Of a DNA stretch of 64,000 nt, positions 19,077-28,197 are shown piece by piece (the stretch's first letter is position 1; the number at the start of each line of letters is the position of its first letter). The stretch comes from Paracoccus amoyensis (lineage in GTDB: Bacteria; Pseudomonadota; Alphaproteobacteria; Rhodobacterales; Rhodobacteraceae): positions 744,001 through 808,000 of the forward strand of contig NZ_JACOQL010000002.1 of NCBI RefSeq assembly GCF_014490725.1. The letters run 5' to 3'. The notes below the pieces were generated by a model. It was not told where the DNA came from and made no database searches. It saw nothing but the letters and a program-made list of their open reading frames with translations. The translations under genes were made by a program, and so were the position numbers.

Positions 19077-19116
19077 AAAAAAGAGACGCCCCGCGGGAGG
19101 AGGTGCGGAGCGTCTC
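19077..19116 (-). terminator. Terminator hairpin with a CCTCCTCCC loop
   Basis: On the minus strand GAGACGC and GCGTCTC form a seven-base stem followed by six T (19077-19082). The loop contains an exact CCTCCTCCC (19095-19103), complementary to Shine-Dalgarno-like GGAGGAGG. This combination of terminator stem and exposed C-rich loop is the hallmark of the Rhodobacter CcsR ('cuckoo') RNA family. Confidence 0.8.
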
Positions 19117-19240
19117 CCTGTTGTCGCCCTGTCTTTGCCTGTGCGGCCAAAGCAGAAGCGACCGTCCTGGTTTCGAAACCTGCCGAGGCGACCCCCCCGG
19201 CCTCTTGGCAGATTTCGATACCATCCGAGCAGGATGCGGT
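19077..19240 (-). ncRNA. Probable small RNA with a CCUCCUCCC loop (CcsR/cuckoo-like)
   Basis: About 164 bases between a promoter and a strong terminator, both on the minus strand, with no convincing reading frame. The 5' part folds into a long hairpin: GGTATCGAAATCTGCC pairs with GGCAGGTTTCGAAACC (19169-19222) around a GC-rich inner stem, and the very 5' ACCG..TCCTG can pair with CAGGA..CGGT. The 3' part is the terminator hairpin with CCUCCUCCC in its loop. Known CcsR RNAs of Rhodobacter carry this motif in hairpin loops and are stress induced. Differences: only one loop here has the motif, and no DUF1127 gene lies next to it. It could instead be a leader of the downstream gene. Confidence 0.6.
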
Positions 19241-19246
19241 CCTTGC

Positions 19247-19275
19247 GTATCAAAGTCCGATTACGTTTTCCGCAA
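19247..19275 (-). promoter_or_regulatory. Promoter for the small RNA
   Basis: On the minus strand TTGCGG (19270-19275) and TGATAC (19247-19252) are separated by exactly 17 bases and match the sigma-70 pattern at four positions each. Transcription would start near 19240, at the 5' edge of the foldable segment. The bases from here to wrbA at 19586 hold no gene that I can support; a GTATAC-centred partial palindrome near 19405 (within AATTGTATACACGAATT) could be an operator for wrbA. Confidence 0.55.
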
Positions 19276-19585
19276 CCAGCATGACTGACAACGGAACGCG
19301 ACAATCGGCGGAACAACAAGCTTTAGGGCCGAATGGGCTTCTGAAATGAACATAATAGGCTTTACAATGATCGCGGCTCGGAGTGCCTGATGGACAGTTT
19401 CAATTGTATACACGAATTTGCCAGCGTAAAGGGTCCATGATCCACAGAATGTATATTTCGTTGCAAAGCGACAGGGCGCGGATCGGAAGCATCGAACGCC
19501 GGGTTTCAAAAACAGGGACTCTACACAGGGTTCCGATGCAGCATAGAAACGGGAAAAGATTCTCGGACTGTGAAGGAACAAACAG

Positions 19586-20185
19586 ATGACCAAGGTACTC
19601 GTTCTTTATTATTCGGCTTACGGACATATCGAGCAGATGGCGGAAGCCGTCGCAGAAGGTGCGCGTGAAGCGGGTGCAACCGTCGATATCAAACGCGTTC
19701 CCGAACTGGTGCCGGAAGAGGTCGCCAAGAATTCTCATTATAAGATGGACCAGGCTGCACCGATCGCGCAGATTGCCGATCTGGAAAATTATGACGCGAT
19801 CATCGTGGGCACCGGAACGCGTTTTGGCCGCATGACCGGTCAGATGTCGAACTTCCTTGATCAGGCTGGTGGCCTTTGGATGCGTGGTGCGCTGAATGGC
19901 AAAGTGGGCGCGGCCTTTACCTCGACCGCGACCCAGCATGGCGGTCAGGAAACCACGCTGTTCTCGATCATCACCAACCTGCTGCATTTTGGCATGACCA
20001 TCGTTGGTCTGGACTATGGTTTCCAAGGCCAGATGGACAATTCCAAGATCGTCGGCGGTGCGCCCTATGGGGCGACGACCATTGCCAATGGCGACGGCAG
20101 CCGTCAGCCCGGCCAGGAAGAGTTGGACGGCGCCCGCTATCTGGGCCGCCGCGTGGCGAATACGGCGGCGAAACTGTTCGGCTGA
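19586..20185 (+). CDS. wrbA: NAD(P)H:quinone oxidoreductase WrbA
   Basis: A 199-residue flavodoxin-like enzyme of normal WrbA length. The FMN-binding start [39 protein letters not shown] and [14 protein letters not shown] are all diagnostic. It reduces quinones by two electrons and protects against oxidative stress. It is transcribed alone: a 600-base region with no supported protein gene lies upstream and a terminator follows 20 bases downstream. Confidence 0.95.
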   Translation: MTKVLVLYYSAYGHIEQMAEAVAEGAREAGATVDIKRVPELVPEEVAKNSHYKMDQAAPIAQIADLENYDAIIVGTGTRFGRMTGQMSNFLDQAGGLWMRGALNGKVGAAFTSTATQHGGQETTLFSIITNLLHFGMTIVGLDYGFQGQMDNSKIVGGAPYGATTIANGDGSRQPGQEELDGARYLGRRVANTAAKLFG

Positions 20186-20204
20186 GCTGATCGGAAATCT
20201 TGGG

Positions 20205-20232
20205 AAGGGCGTCGGGATTGCGGCGCCCTTTT
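20205..20232 (+). terminator. Terminator after wrbA
   Basis: AAGGGCG and CGCCCTT form a seven-base stem around a twelve-base loop, followed by a short TTCG. The T-run is brief, so termination is probable but not certain. Confidence 0.6.
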
Positions 20233-20313
20233 CGTTTGCTGGTGTGTCGGCTGACAGGCTTTCACCCGTCGCGCCGCCCGATTACGCTGGGCTCATCGAT
20301 GGATGGGGGCAAA

Positions 20314-20784
20314 ATGAGCAAAAGTCTGAAACGAGTGAAAGCCGCACTGGAGGCCGCGAATGAACCTGTCGAGGTGCTGGAAATGTCTGAAAGCACCCGC
20401 ACCGCCGAAGACGCTGCCCGCGCCGCGGGATGCATGGTCGATCAGATCGCCAAATCCATTATCTTTCGCGGCGAAGATACCGGGCATGTTGTTTTGTTCC
20501 TGACCGCGGGCGGCAATCGTGTCGACGCAGCCAAGGCGACGGCGGTCGCCGGGCAACCGCTGGGCAAGGCCGATGCCGATCTGATTCGCGAAGAAACCGG
20601 GTTCGCGATTGGTGGCGTCGCCCCCGTTGGTCACCTGAATCCGGTGACGGCCTATTTCGATCCGCGATTGCGGGATTTTCAGCAGGTCTGGGCCGCCGCC
20701 GGCACGCCGCGACATATCTTTGCCATCGCGCCGGACCGTTTGCTTGCCATTACCGGCGCGACCGAGGCCGATTTTACCGCGTAG
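20314..20784 (+). CDS. YbaK/EbsC-family aminoacyl-tRNA deacylase-like protein
   Basis: A 156-residue single-domain protein. The ATG at 20314 (MSKSLKRVKAAL) is chosen because the longer reading is not protein-like. Family marks: TAEDAARAAGCMVDQIAKSIIF, the lysine in AKSIIF, and GFAIGGVAPVGH near the C-terminus. These proteins hydrolyse wrongly charged tRNA (for example Cys- or Ala-tRNAPro) in trans. The exact substrate class cannot be told. The gene ends directly against the convergent hydrolase gene with no spacer. Confidence 0.88.
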   Translation: MSKSLKRVKAALEAANEPVEVLEMSESTRTAEDAARAAGCMVDQIAKSIIFRGEDTGHVVLFLTAGGNRVDAAKATAVAGQPLGKADADLIREETGFAIGGVAPVGHLNPVTAYFDPRLRDFQQVWAAAGTPRHIFAIAPDRLLAITGATEADFTA

Positions 20785-21570
20785 TCACGCCACCAATCTG
20801 CGGGTCAATGGGCTGTCGGCGCGGGTCAGGCTGTCGAGCACGGTCATATGGTTCAGGCGCGGTTCCACAACATAATCGGTCGCGCTGCCCAGACCTGCCC
20901 AGACATCTGCAAGCAAACGGGCCTGACGCAGAAATTCGGGCCGTTCATCGCCGCCCACCCAGCAGGTCACGGCAATGCCTTTGCGAGGGGTCAGGAAGAT
21001 CGGGCTTTCCTGTCGGGCTTGCTGTTCGTTCAGTCCTATGAGGCCATTCATTTTGGTGCGCATGATCGGACGCAGATCGGCGATGGGCGATATTGGCACG
21101 CAGGCCCGGATGCGGCTCGCAACATCGTCGGATAACAGATCACCACAGATCAGACGCGCCGCCAGTTGGCCACCGGCGGAATGACCCGTCAGCGCAATCG
21201 GGCCGTTGGTCTGGCTGGCGGCAACGGATACTGCCTGCGCAACCTCGATCGCCATATCTGCCAATGTCGCTTCTGGTGCCAATCTGTAGGTCGGCATGGC
21301 GACGGCCCAATCATGTGCAAACGGTCCAGCCGCCAGATGCGACCACAGGTCGGGATAAGGCTCGGACCAATAGCCGCCATGGATAAAAACGGCCAAGCCT
21401 TTGGGCCCGCGATCCGGTACAAACAGCCTGCCCGCACCCAATGGCCGGGACGGATGCGCGTCGCAGAAAGCGCTGGCCGCCTGCTGCATGCGCTGGACGA
21501 TCCGTTCGGCATCGGGGATATAGGCAAAGTTGGAATAAGCGTCATCCCAGTCTGTCACGTGATAGGGCAT
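20785..21570 (-). CDS. Alpha/beta hydrolase, kynurenine formamidase-like
   Basis: A 261-residue serine hydrolase. The oxyanion-hole motif HGGYW is at 64-68 and the nucleophile S131 sits in GHSAGG; a late 'PRLNHMTVLDSL' supplies the likely catalytic histidine. HGGYW is characteristic of the animal/fungal-type arylformamidases, which convert N-formylkynurenine to kynurenine. The gene is divergent from kynureninase, 59 bases away, which strongly suggests the two act in tryptophan breakdown. It is unrelated in fold to the bacterial metal-dependent KynB. Confidence 0.75.
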   Translation of the reverse strand: MPYHVTDWDDAYSNFAYIPDAERIVQRMQQAASAFCDAHPSRPLGAGRLFVPDRGPKGLAVFIHGGYWSEPYPDLWSHLAAGPFAHDWAVAMPTYRLAPEATLADMAIEVAQAVSVAASQTNGPIALTGHSAGGQLAARLICGDLLSDDVASRIRACVPISPIADLRPIMRTKMNGLIGLNEQQARQESPIFLTPRKGIAVTCWVGGDERPEFLRQARLLADVWAGLGSATDYVVEPRLNHMTVLDSLTRADSPLTRRLVA

Positions 21571-21629
21571 GGCTTGGTTCTCTTTTCATTTCCGGGAATG
21601 TGGTGGTTTGTTCTGCCGAAGGAGGGGAT

Positions 21630-22820
21630 ATGTCGACCGATTTTACCACTACGCGCCGGGCATTCTATTTGCCAGATGGTGTCACCTATCTTGATGGAAA
21701 CTCGCTTGGCCCCATGCCCTTGGCCGCCAGACAGCGCGTGGCCGATATGATGGCCGATGAATGGTCGCAGATGCTGATTACCGGTTGGAACAAGGCAGGC
21801 TGGTATGTGCAGCCGCGCCTGGTTGGTGATCGCATCGCACGGCTGATCGGGGCGGGGGCGGGGCAGGTGGTGATGGGCGATACGCTCTCCATCAAGGTTT
21901 TTCAGGCCGTCAGCGCTGCCCGTGTCCTACGACCGGACCGCCGGGTCATCCTGTCGGACAGCGGTAATTTCCCTTCTGACCTTTACGTCGCTCAGGGTTT
22001 GGCCAAGGCCGTTGGCGCGGAATTGCGCGTCGTTGCCCCTGAAGATGTCGAAGCCGCAATCAATGATGATCTGGCGGTCCTAATGATTACCGAGGTGGAT
22101 TACCGCACCGGGCGTCGCCACGACATGAAGGCCCTGACGGCGACGGCGCATCAGCATGGGGCGCTGACAGTTTGGGATCTGGCCCATTCGGCCGGTGCCG
22201 TGGATGTCGACCTGTTGGGCGCGGACGCGGATTTTGCGGTTGGCTGCACCTATAAATATCTGAATGGCGGGCCGGGTGCGCCTGCTTTTATCTGGACCAA
22301 TCCACGGCTGGCTGAACAGGCAGAGCCGATCTTGCAGGGTTGGATGGGCCACGCCGCCCCTTTTGCGTTCGATATGGAATATCGTCCGGCACCGGGGATC
22401 GAGAGGATGCGGGTCGGAACCCCACCGGTGATTGCCATGACGGCGTTGGATGCGGCGCTGGACGTTTGGGACGGCGTGGATATGGCAGAGCTTCGCGCCC
22501 GATCAATTGAACTGACCGAGGCTTTTATTGCCGGGGTCGAGGCGAATTGCCCTGATGTGACACTGAACTCGCCCCGCGATCCGTCATTGCGTGGCTCTCA
22601 GGTCAGTTTCCGACATCCGCATGCCTACGCGGTCATGCAGGCGCTGATCGCACAGGGTGTCGTTGGCGATTTCCGCGCCCCCGATGTTCTACGCTTTGGA
22701 TTTGCGCCGCTGTATAACGATCCAAGCGATGTTGCGCGGGCGGTCGATATTTTAGGCAAAATCCTGCGTAGTGGAAGTTGGGACAGACCTGATTTTCATC
22801 AAAAAGCCGCTGTGACGTAG
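21630..22820 (+). CDS. kynU: Kynureninase
   Basis: A 396-residue PLP enzyme of aminotransferase fold type I. The ATG at 21630 follows a strong GGAGG. The PLP-binding lysine is K209 in CTYKYLNGGPG, and the opening YLDGNSLGPMP, the WDLAHSAGA segment and late FRHPHAYAVMQAL are typical. It splits kynurenine into anthranilate and alanine. The divergent formamidase-like gene would provide its substrate. No tryptophan 2,3-dioxygenase gene is in the window. Confidence 0.93.
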   Translation: MSTDFTTTRRAFYLPDGVTYLDGNSLGPMPLAARQRVADMMADEWSQMLITGWNKAGWYVQPRLVGDRIARLIGAGAGQVVMGDTLSIKVFQAVSAARVLRPDRRVILSDSGNFPSDLYVAQGLAKAVGAELRVVAPEDVEAAINDDLAVLMITEVDYRTGRRHDMKALTATAHQHGALTVWDLAHSAGAVDVDLLGADADFAVGCTYKYLNGGPGAPAFIWTNPRLAEQAEPILQGWMGHAAPFAFDMEYRPAPGIERMRVGTPPVIAMTALDAALDVWDGVDMAELRARSIELTEAFIAGVEANCPDVTLNSPRDPSLRGSQVSFRHPHAYAVMQALIAQGVVGDFRAPDVLRFGFAPLYNDPSDVARAVDILGKILRSGSWDRPDFHQKAAVT

Positions 22821-22883
22821 GGGCAGGGGGGCTTGTAAAAGCCGCCGCCGCTGACAGATTGTGAAAAAACAACAGGGCATGCC

Positions 22884-23966
22884 ATGAGTGATTTTCGGCT
22901 GAGGAGACCGCTTGCCGCGATGGCACTGGCTTTCCCTCTTGCGGTCGTCGGGGCCAATGCGTTCGCCCAGGACAATCTGTTGCGCGTCGAAATGGTCGAG
23001 GCGACGGACGAACCGATTCTGGTCGACTTTCAGCTTTCCGGCACGATCGAGGCCAAGGACAGTATCGAGCTTGGCTTCAAGCAAAGTGGCCGCGTCATCG
23101 AGGTTCTGGTCGACGAAGGCGACTATGTTCAGCCGGGACAGGCTTTGGCCCGGTTGGAATCGGTTCAGCAGGATCAGGCGTTGCAAGTGGCAAGGGCCAG
23201 TCTGGCCGCCGCCCGCGCCTCGGCCGAGCAGGCGACGCAGGCAAGCGATCGTGCCAAGGCATTGTTGGCCCGTGGTGTCGGCACCCGCGCTGCGCGCGAC
23301 GCTGCTGTTCAGGCTGAATCCGAAGCGAATGGTGCGCTGGAAAGTGCGGAAAGCAATCTGGATCAGGCGCAGCGCGCCGTCGAAGATACGGTGCTGCGCG
23401 CCCCTCAGGAAGTGGTTATCACGGCCCGCGATATTGCGCCCGGGCAGATCGTCGGCGCGGCACAGCCGGCCTTTTCCATGGCGACGCTTGACGGGCTTGA
23501 GGCTGTTTTCGAGGCTGCCGATCATCCACGGCTTGATGATGCATTAGGCTCGGACGTTCGGTTGACCACGCTGGACATCGATCGTCCGCCCATGTCGGGG
23601 AAGGTTACTGAAATCTCTCCCTTGGTCGATCCTGACAATGGAACAGTGACGCTGCGCGTCGCGATTGAAGGCGCACGTTCGGATACGGCGCTTCTTGGCG
23701 CGGCGATCCGGGGAAATGTCGACATTGCCGTGGATCGAGGGATTTCCGTGCCGTGGACCGCGCTGATGCGTCAAGGTGATGGTGCTGCGGTGTGGATCGT
23801 AGACAAGGACAATACCGTCTCTTTGACGCCCGTCACGATCAATAACTTTGTTGACGGGATGGTGCTTCTGTCCGACGGCATCCAGCCGGGGCAGATCGTT
23901 GTCGGCGCGGGATCGCAACTGCTTTATCCCGGCCGTCAGGTCCAGAAAGCCGAGGTGCTGCCATGA
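22884..23966 (+). CDS. RND efflux periplasmic adaptor, first copy
   Basis: A 360-residue membrane-fusion protein. A cleavable signal peptide is likely (about residues 1-28, ending AFAQD); no lipobox. The lipoyl-like half-motif 'GFKQSGRVIEVLVDEGDYVQPGQALARLE' is at about 67-95, followed by a helical hairpin (95-170) and the barrel and membrane-proximal domains. It starts a three-gene operon with a second adaptor (overlap ATGA) and the pump. Such adaptors bridge the pump to an outer-membrane channel; no TolC-type gene is nearby. Confidence 0.88.
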   Translation: MSDFRLRRPLAAMALAFPLAVVGANAFAQDNLLRVEMVEATDEPILVDFQLSGTIEAKDSIELGFKQSGRVIEVLVDEGDYVQPGQALARLESVQQDQALQVARASLAAARASAEQATQASDRAKALLARGVGTRAARDAAVQAESEANGALESAESNLDQAQRAVEDTVLRAPQEVVITARDIAPGQIVGAAQPAFSMATLDGLEAVFEAADHPRLDDALGSDVRLTTLDIDRPPMSGKVTEISPLVDPDNGTVTLRVAIEGARSDTALLGAAIRGNVDIAVDRGISVPWTALMRQGDGAAVWIVDKDNTVSLTPVTINNFVDGMVLLSDGIQPGQIVVGAGSQLLYPGRQVQKAEVLP

Positions 23967-25069
23967 TGATTGCCCGCGCACTCGCCGCCGCGATCATCGG
24001 TATCGCTTTGACCGCCCCCGCTTCGGCGCTTGGCCTGCCAGAATGGCTGGACTTCAGTTCCAAGGCGCAAGACAGCGGCCCGCCACGCCCGATTGTCAGC
24101 GAAATCGTCGAAGGTCATGGTGAGGATGCGCGCTCTGTGCCGGGATCGGTGCAATCGCGAACGCAGGTCGAGATGGCCTTTCAGACGCTAGGCCGGATGG
24201 TGGCACGCAATGTCGATTTGGGCGACCGCGTCGAACAGGGCGATGTCCTGGCCGAACTGGCCAGCGAAGATCTGACCGCATCGACCCGTGCCGCCCGTGC
24301 CGCCGTCGACGCGGCCCAGGTGCAGAATGAAACCGCGCAGCTGACGCTGGAACGGACGCAGGCACTGGCGCAGCGCAATGTCGCCTCGACCGCCCAGCTG
24401 GAGCAGGCGCAAAACGCCGCCGCATCTGCCGCGGCGGGGCTGCAGCAAGCGCGCTCTGAACTGGTGCAGGCGCAGGATGCCGAAAGCTATGCCACGATGA
24501 TCGCACCGTTTTCCGGCGTGGTCAGTGCCGTCTATGAAGCACCCGGTGCCGTCGTCAGTGCCGGTGCGCCGGTGCTGAAACTGTCCGCGGACGATCGTCG
24601 CGAAGCGGTGATTGATCTGCCGGAATCGGCGCTGGTCAGCCTGCCGCAGAATGCGTCATTCACGGTCTGGCAGCGGACGGACCCGCAGAACATCGTCCCG
24701 GCCAGATTGGATCGCATCGATCCGATGGCCGATTCCGCCACCCGGACGCGACGCCTGTATCTGACCTTGCCGACCGATGCTCCTTTCCGGTTAGGGGCTT
24801 TGGTGCGTGCGCGGCTTGGCACGGAATCCCAGCCGGTGATCACACTGCCCGCCGCCGCCGTGTTGGAACAGGACGGCGGCTCATTCGTCTGGCGTGTCCA
24901 GCGTCATCAGGATGGAGCCAGCGTCGAAAAGGTCCAGATTGCCCATACCCCTTCCTTTCAGGGACGTCTGTCCGTGGAAAGCGGCATCGAACCCGGCGAT
25001 GAGATCGTCGTCCGGGGAATTCATTCCCTGTCCGAAGGGCAGCAAGTCGGCCGGAGGGTTGAACCTTGA
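23963..25069 (+). CDS. RND efflux periplasmic adaptor, second copy
   Basis: A 368-residue membrane-fusion protein with a signal peptide (about residues 1-22, ending ASALG). It has the lipoyl-like segment 'LGRMVARNVDLGDRVEQGDVLAELASEDL', a coiled-coil hairpin and a conserved 'APFSGVVSAVYEAPGAVVSAG' half. It is clearly diverged from the first adaptor, so not a recent duplication. Start and stop overlap its neighbours by four bases. Two non-identical adaptors with one pump suggests a heteromeric adaptor ring. Confidence 0.88.
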   Translation: MMIARALAAAIIGIALTAPASALGLPEWLDFSSKAQDSGPPRPIVSEIVEGHGEDARSVPGSVQSRTQVEMAFQTLGRMVARNVDLGDRVEQGDVLAELASEDLTASTRAARAAVDAAQVQNETAQLTLERTQALAQRNVASTAQLEQAQNAAASAAAGLQQARSELVQAQDAESYATMIAPFSGVVSAVYEAPGAVVSAGAPVLKLSADDRREAVIDLPESALVSLPQNASFTVWQRTDPQNIVPARLDRIDPMADSATRTRRLYLTLPTDAPFRLGALVRARLGTESQPVITLPAAAVLEQDGGSFVWRVQRHQDGASVEKVQIAHTPSFQGRLSVESGIEPGDEIVVRGIHSLSEGQQVGRRVEP

Positions 25070-28000
25070 AGCGTTTTAACCTGTCCGATTGGGCGCTGCA
25101 TCACCGCAGCTTTGTCTGGTTCCTGCTGATTATCTCTCTGATCGCCGGAACGCTGGCCTATCTGAACCTCGGGCGCGAGGAAGACCCGAATTTCACCATC
25201 AAGACCATGGTGATCGGCGCAGCGTTGCCCGGCGCGAGTATCGAAGAAACGGTCAAGCAGGTCACGACGCGGATCGAAACCAAGCTGGAAGAACTGGACG
25301 AGCTGGACTTTACCCGCTCCGTCACCATGCCCGGACAAGCCGTCGTTTATGTCGAGCTTTTGCCCACCACGCCTGCTTCGGAAGTCAGCAGAATCTGGCA
25401 GCGCGTGCGCGAGATGATGTCTGACATCCGTGCCGATTTCCCAAGCGAATTTTCCGGCTTCGCCTTCAACGATGATTTCGGCGATGTCTACGGCAATATC
25501 TACGCTTTCACCGCCGATGGATTTACGCCCCGCGAATTGCGTGACCGGGTCGAAGACATTCGCAAACAGGTCAGCGCGTTGGATACCGCCGGCAAGACAG
25601 AGTTGTTGGGCGAGCAGGAAGAGCAGATATTTCTGGAATTTTCGGCCGCCCGGCTGGCGGCGCTTGGTCTGAACCAGCAGCAGGTGATGAATACGCTGGC
25701 CCAGCAGAACGCGATTTCCCCCTCGGGTGTGATCGAGGCTGGGCCTGAACGTGTTCTGGTTCGTGTCGATGGTCAGTTCGACGACGCCTCTGCCATCGCC
25801 GCGGTGAACCTGCGTGTGGGCGAGCGTTTCTTCAATCTGGCCGATGTGGCCACGGTCACGCGCGGTTATCAAGACCCGCCGGAAGCCCTGTTCCGCTATG
25901 GGGGAAAGCCCGCGATCGGCCTGCAAATCGGCATGCGCGATGGTGAAAACATTCTGGAATTCGGCGAGGCTTTGGATGCGCTGATGGCGCAGGTCGCGGC
26001 CGATTTGCCGGTCGGCATCGACATGGCCAAGGTCGCCGATCAGCCGCATGTCGTTGACGAGGCCGTGGGCCACTTCGTGCAGGCGCTGGCCGAGGCTGTC
26101 ATCATCGTGCTGATCGTCAGCTTTGTCAGCCTGGGTTTCCGTGCAGGCTTCGTGGTGACTCTGACGATCCCACTGGTTCTGGCGATTACATTTGTCATTC
26201 TGGACCTTTACGGGATCACGTTGCAACGTATCTCGCTGGGCGCGCTGATCATTGCGCTTGGGCTGTTGGTTGATGACGCCATGATCGCAATCGAGACGAT
26301 GATATCGCGCCTGGAAATAGGTGAGACGCTGGAAGCCTCGGCCAGCTATGCGTGGACTTCGATTGCATTCCCGATGCTGACAGGCACGCTGGTCACGGTG
26401 GCCGGTTTCATTCCGATCGGCCTGAACAACTCTGCCGCGGGTGAATTTACATTCTCGCTATTCGTCGTGATCGCAGTGTCACTGGTGATTTCGTGGATCG
26501 TTGCCGTGTTGTTCGCGCCGCTTCTGGGCGTCACGTTCCTGAAGGAAAACATGGGGCATCACGAACAGAAAGCGGGCTGGCTGCGCCGCCGTTTCCACGA
26601 TCTTTTGCTGACCGCGATGCGTTTCAAGTGGGTGACGGTGCTTGTGACCTTTGCACTGTTCGGGTTTTCGGTTTTCGCGATGCGCTTTGTGGAACAGCAG
26701 TTCTTCCCGACATCCGACCGGACCGAGGTGATTGTCGATATCAACGAACGTCAGAATTCATCGATCACCAAAACACGCGCCGATATGGACAAGCTGGAAG
26801 CGGCGCTGAAAGGCGATGATGATGTGTCGTTCTGGACCTCTTATGTGGGGCAGGGGGCGCCGCGCTTTGTGCTGTCGATGGATGTGCCGACGGCTGGTCC
26901 GCAGATGGGTCAGATCATCATCCAGACGCCTGATCTTGAGGCGCGCGACCGTGTGAAGGCCAAGTTGAATGATCTGGCCGCGCGTGAATTTGCGGGCGTC
27001 GATATCTATGTGAAGAACCTTGAAATCGGCCCGCCTGTGGGCAAGCCGGTCCAATACCGTGTCAGCGCGCCCAGCGTGGATGAGGCGCGGGATGCCGCCC
27101 GTGGGCTGGAAACCGTTCTGGCGGGCGAGCCGCGCCTGCGCGATATCGCCATGGACTGGAACGAACCGGCGCGGGTCGTCCGTCTGGCGGTGGATCAGGA
27201 TCAGGCCCGCCAGTTGGGCGTGACCAGCGCGGATATCGCCGATGCACTGTCGGCGCTGTATTCCGGCAAGACGGTCACGCAGTTGCGGGATGATATCTTT
27301 CTGGTCGATGTGGTCGCACGCGGAACGGAATTGGACCGTGAATCGCTGGATTCGATCCGCGATCTGCAGTTGAGCCTGGCAGATGGCAGCAGCGTGCCAC
27401 TGTCTGCACTGGTCGCGCTGGATTATGGCACCGAACAGCCCTTGATCATGCAGCGCGACGGCCTGCCGACCGTGACGGTCAAGGCGGCCATCGCAACCGA
27501 CGACCAGCCCGCAACCATGGTGACCGCGCTGACAGACCGCGTTGCCGAATATCAGGGCAGCTTGCCGGCTTCGGTCAAGATCGAGATTGGTGGCACGGTC
27601 GAGTCATCAGCCGATAGTCAGGCACCTATCGCGGCTGTCGTGCCCGTCATGTTGTTGATCATGGCCGTTCTGGTCATGATGCAGATGCAAAGCTTCCGGT
27701 TGTCGCTGATCGTATTCGCCGCGGCCCCCCTGGGCTTGATCGGTGTCGTTGCAGTCCTGGTGCCGTTCCGCGTGCCGATGGGCTTTGTGGCAATTCTGGG
27801 CATTCTGGCGCTGATCGGGATCCTGATCCGAAACTCGGTCATTCTGGTGCATGAAATTCAGGAATTGCTGCACAAGGGCCGATCTCAATGGGATGCCGTG
27901 TTCGAGGCATCAGACAGTCGGGCGCGTCCGATTCTGCTGACGGCGGCGGCGGCCTCGCTGGCGTTGATCCCGATTGCGCGACAGGTGTTCTGGGGACCGA

Positions 28001-28146
28001 TGGCCTATGCCATGATGGGCGGGATTATCGCGGGCACGCTGATCACGCTGGTCTTTGTGCCGGCGCTGTATTGCGTTGTGATGCGCGTCTCGCCGCCAAC
28101 AGATGCGCCGGAGCCGTCGACGAAACAGGCAGCTCAGCCAGCCTGA
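25066..28146 (+). CDS. RND-family efflux pump permease
   Basis: A 1026-residue inner-membrane pump with the two repeats of six helices and large periplasmic loops of the hydrophobe/amphiphile type. The proton-relay aspartates of helix four are present as D403 and D404 in LGLLVDDAMIAIE. An early loop carries the family pattern 'EEDPNFTIKTMVIGAALPGAS'. It is coupled by overlap to both adaptors, and a strong hairpin follows its stop. Drug substrates cannot be predicted. Confidence 0.93.
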   Translation: MKRFNLSDWALHHRSFVWFLLIISLIAGTLAYLNLGREEDPNFTIKTMVIGAALPGASIEETVKQVTTRIETKLEELDELDFTRSVTMPGQAVVYVELLPTTPASEVSRIWQRVREMMSDIRADFPSEFSGFAFNDDFGDVYGNIYAFTADGFTPRELRDRVEDIRKQVSALDTAGKTELLGEQEEQIFLEFSAARLAALGLNQQQVMNTLAQQNAISPSGVIEAGPERVLVRVDGQFDDASAIAAVNLRVGERFFNLADVATVTRGYQDPPEALFRYGGKPAIGLQIGMRDGENILEFGEALDALMAQVAADLPVGIDMAKVADQPHVVDEAVGHFVQALAEAVIIVLIVSFVSLGFRAGFVVTLTIPLVLAITFVILDLYGITLQRISLGALIIALGLLVDDAMIAIETMISRLEIGETLEASASYAWTSIAFPMLTGTLVTVAGFIPIGLNNSAAGEFTFSLFVVIAVSLVISWIVAVLFAPLLGVTFLKENMGHHEQKAGWLRRRFHDLLLTAMRFKWVTVLVTFALFGFSVFAMRFVEQQFFPTSDRTEVIVDINERQNSSITKTRADMDKLEAALKGDDDVSFWTSYVGQGAPRFVLSMDVPTAGPQMGQIIIQTPDLEARDRVKAKLNDLAAREFAGVDIYVKNLEIGPPVGKPVQYRVSAPSVDEARDAARGLETVLAGEPRLRDIAMDWNEPARVVRLAVDQDQARQLGVTSADIADALSALYSGKTVTQLRDDIFLVDVVARGTELDRESLDSIRDLQLSLADGSSVPLSALVALDYGTEQPLIMQRDGLPTVTVKAAIATDDQPATMVTALTDRVAEYQGSLPASVKIEIGGTVESSADSQAPIAAVVPVMLLIMAVLVMMQMQSFRLSLIVFAAAPLGLIGVVAVLVPFRVPMGFVAILGILALIGILIRNSVILVHEIQELLHKGRSQWDAVFEASDSRARPILLTAAAASLALIPIARQVFWGPMAYAMMGGIIAGTLITLVFVPALYCVVMRVSPPTDAPEPSTKQAAQPA

Positions 28147-28158
28147 TCCAACACAACG

Positions 28159-28194
28159 AAAAGGGGTCGCGTCGCTAGTCACGCGATCCCTTTT
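28159..28194. terminator. Bidirectional terminator between RND pump and SLC10-type gene
   Basis: AAAAGGG-GTCGCGT and ACGCGATC-CCTTTT form a nearly perfect stem around a short loop, with A-run on one side and T-run on the other, so it can stop both convergent transcripts. It lies 12 bases after the pump stop and four bases before the end of the minus-strand gene. Confidence 0.85.
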
Positions 28195-28197
28195 GCT

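Noticed and set aside
25021..26226. A 401-codon minus-strand frame opposite the RND pump
   Set aside because: Antisense shadow of a well-defined membrane pump.
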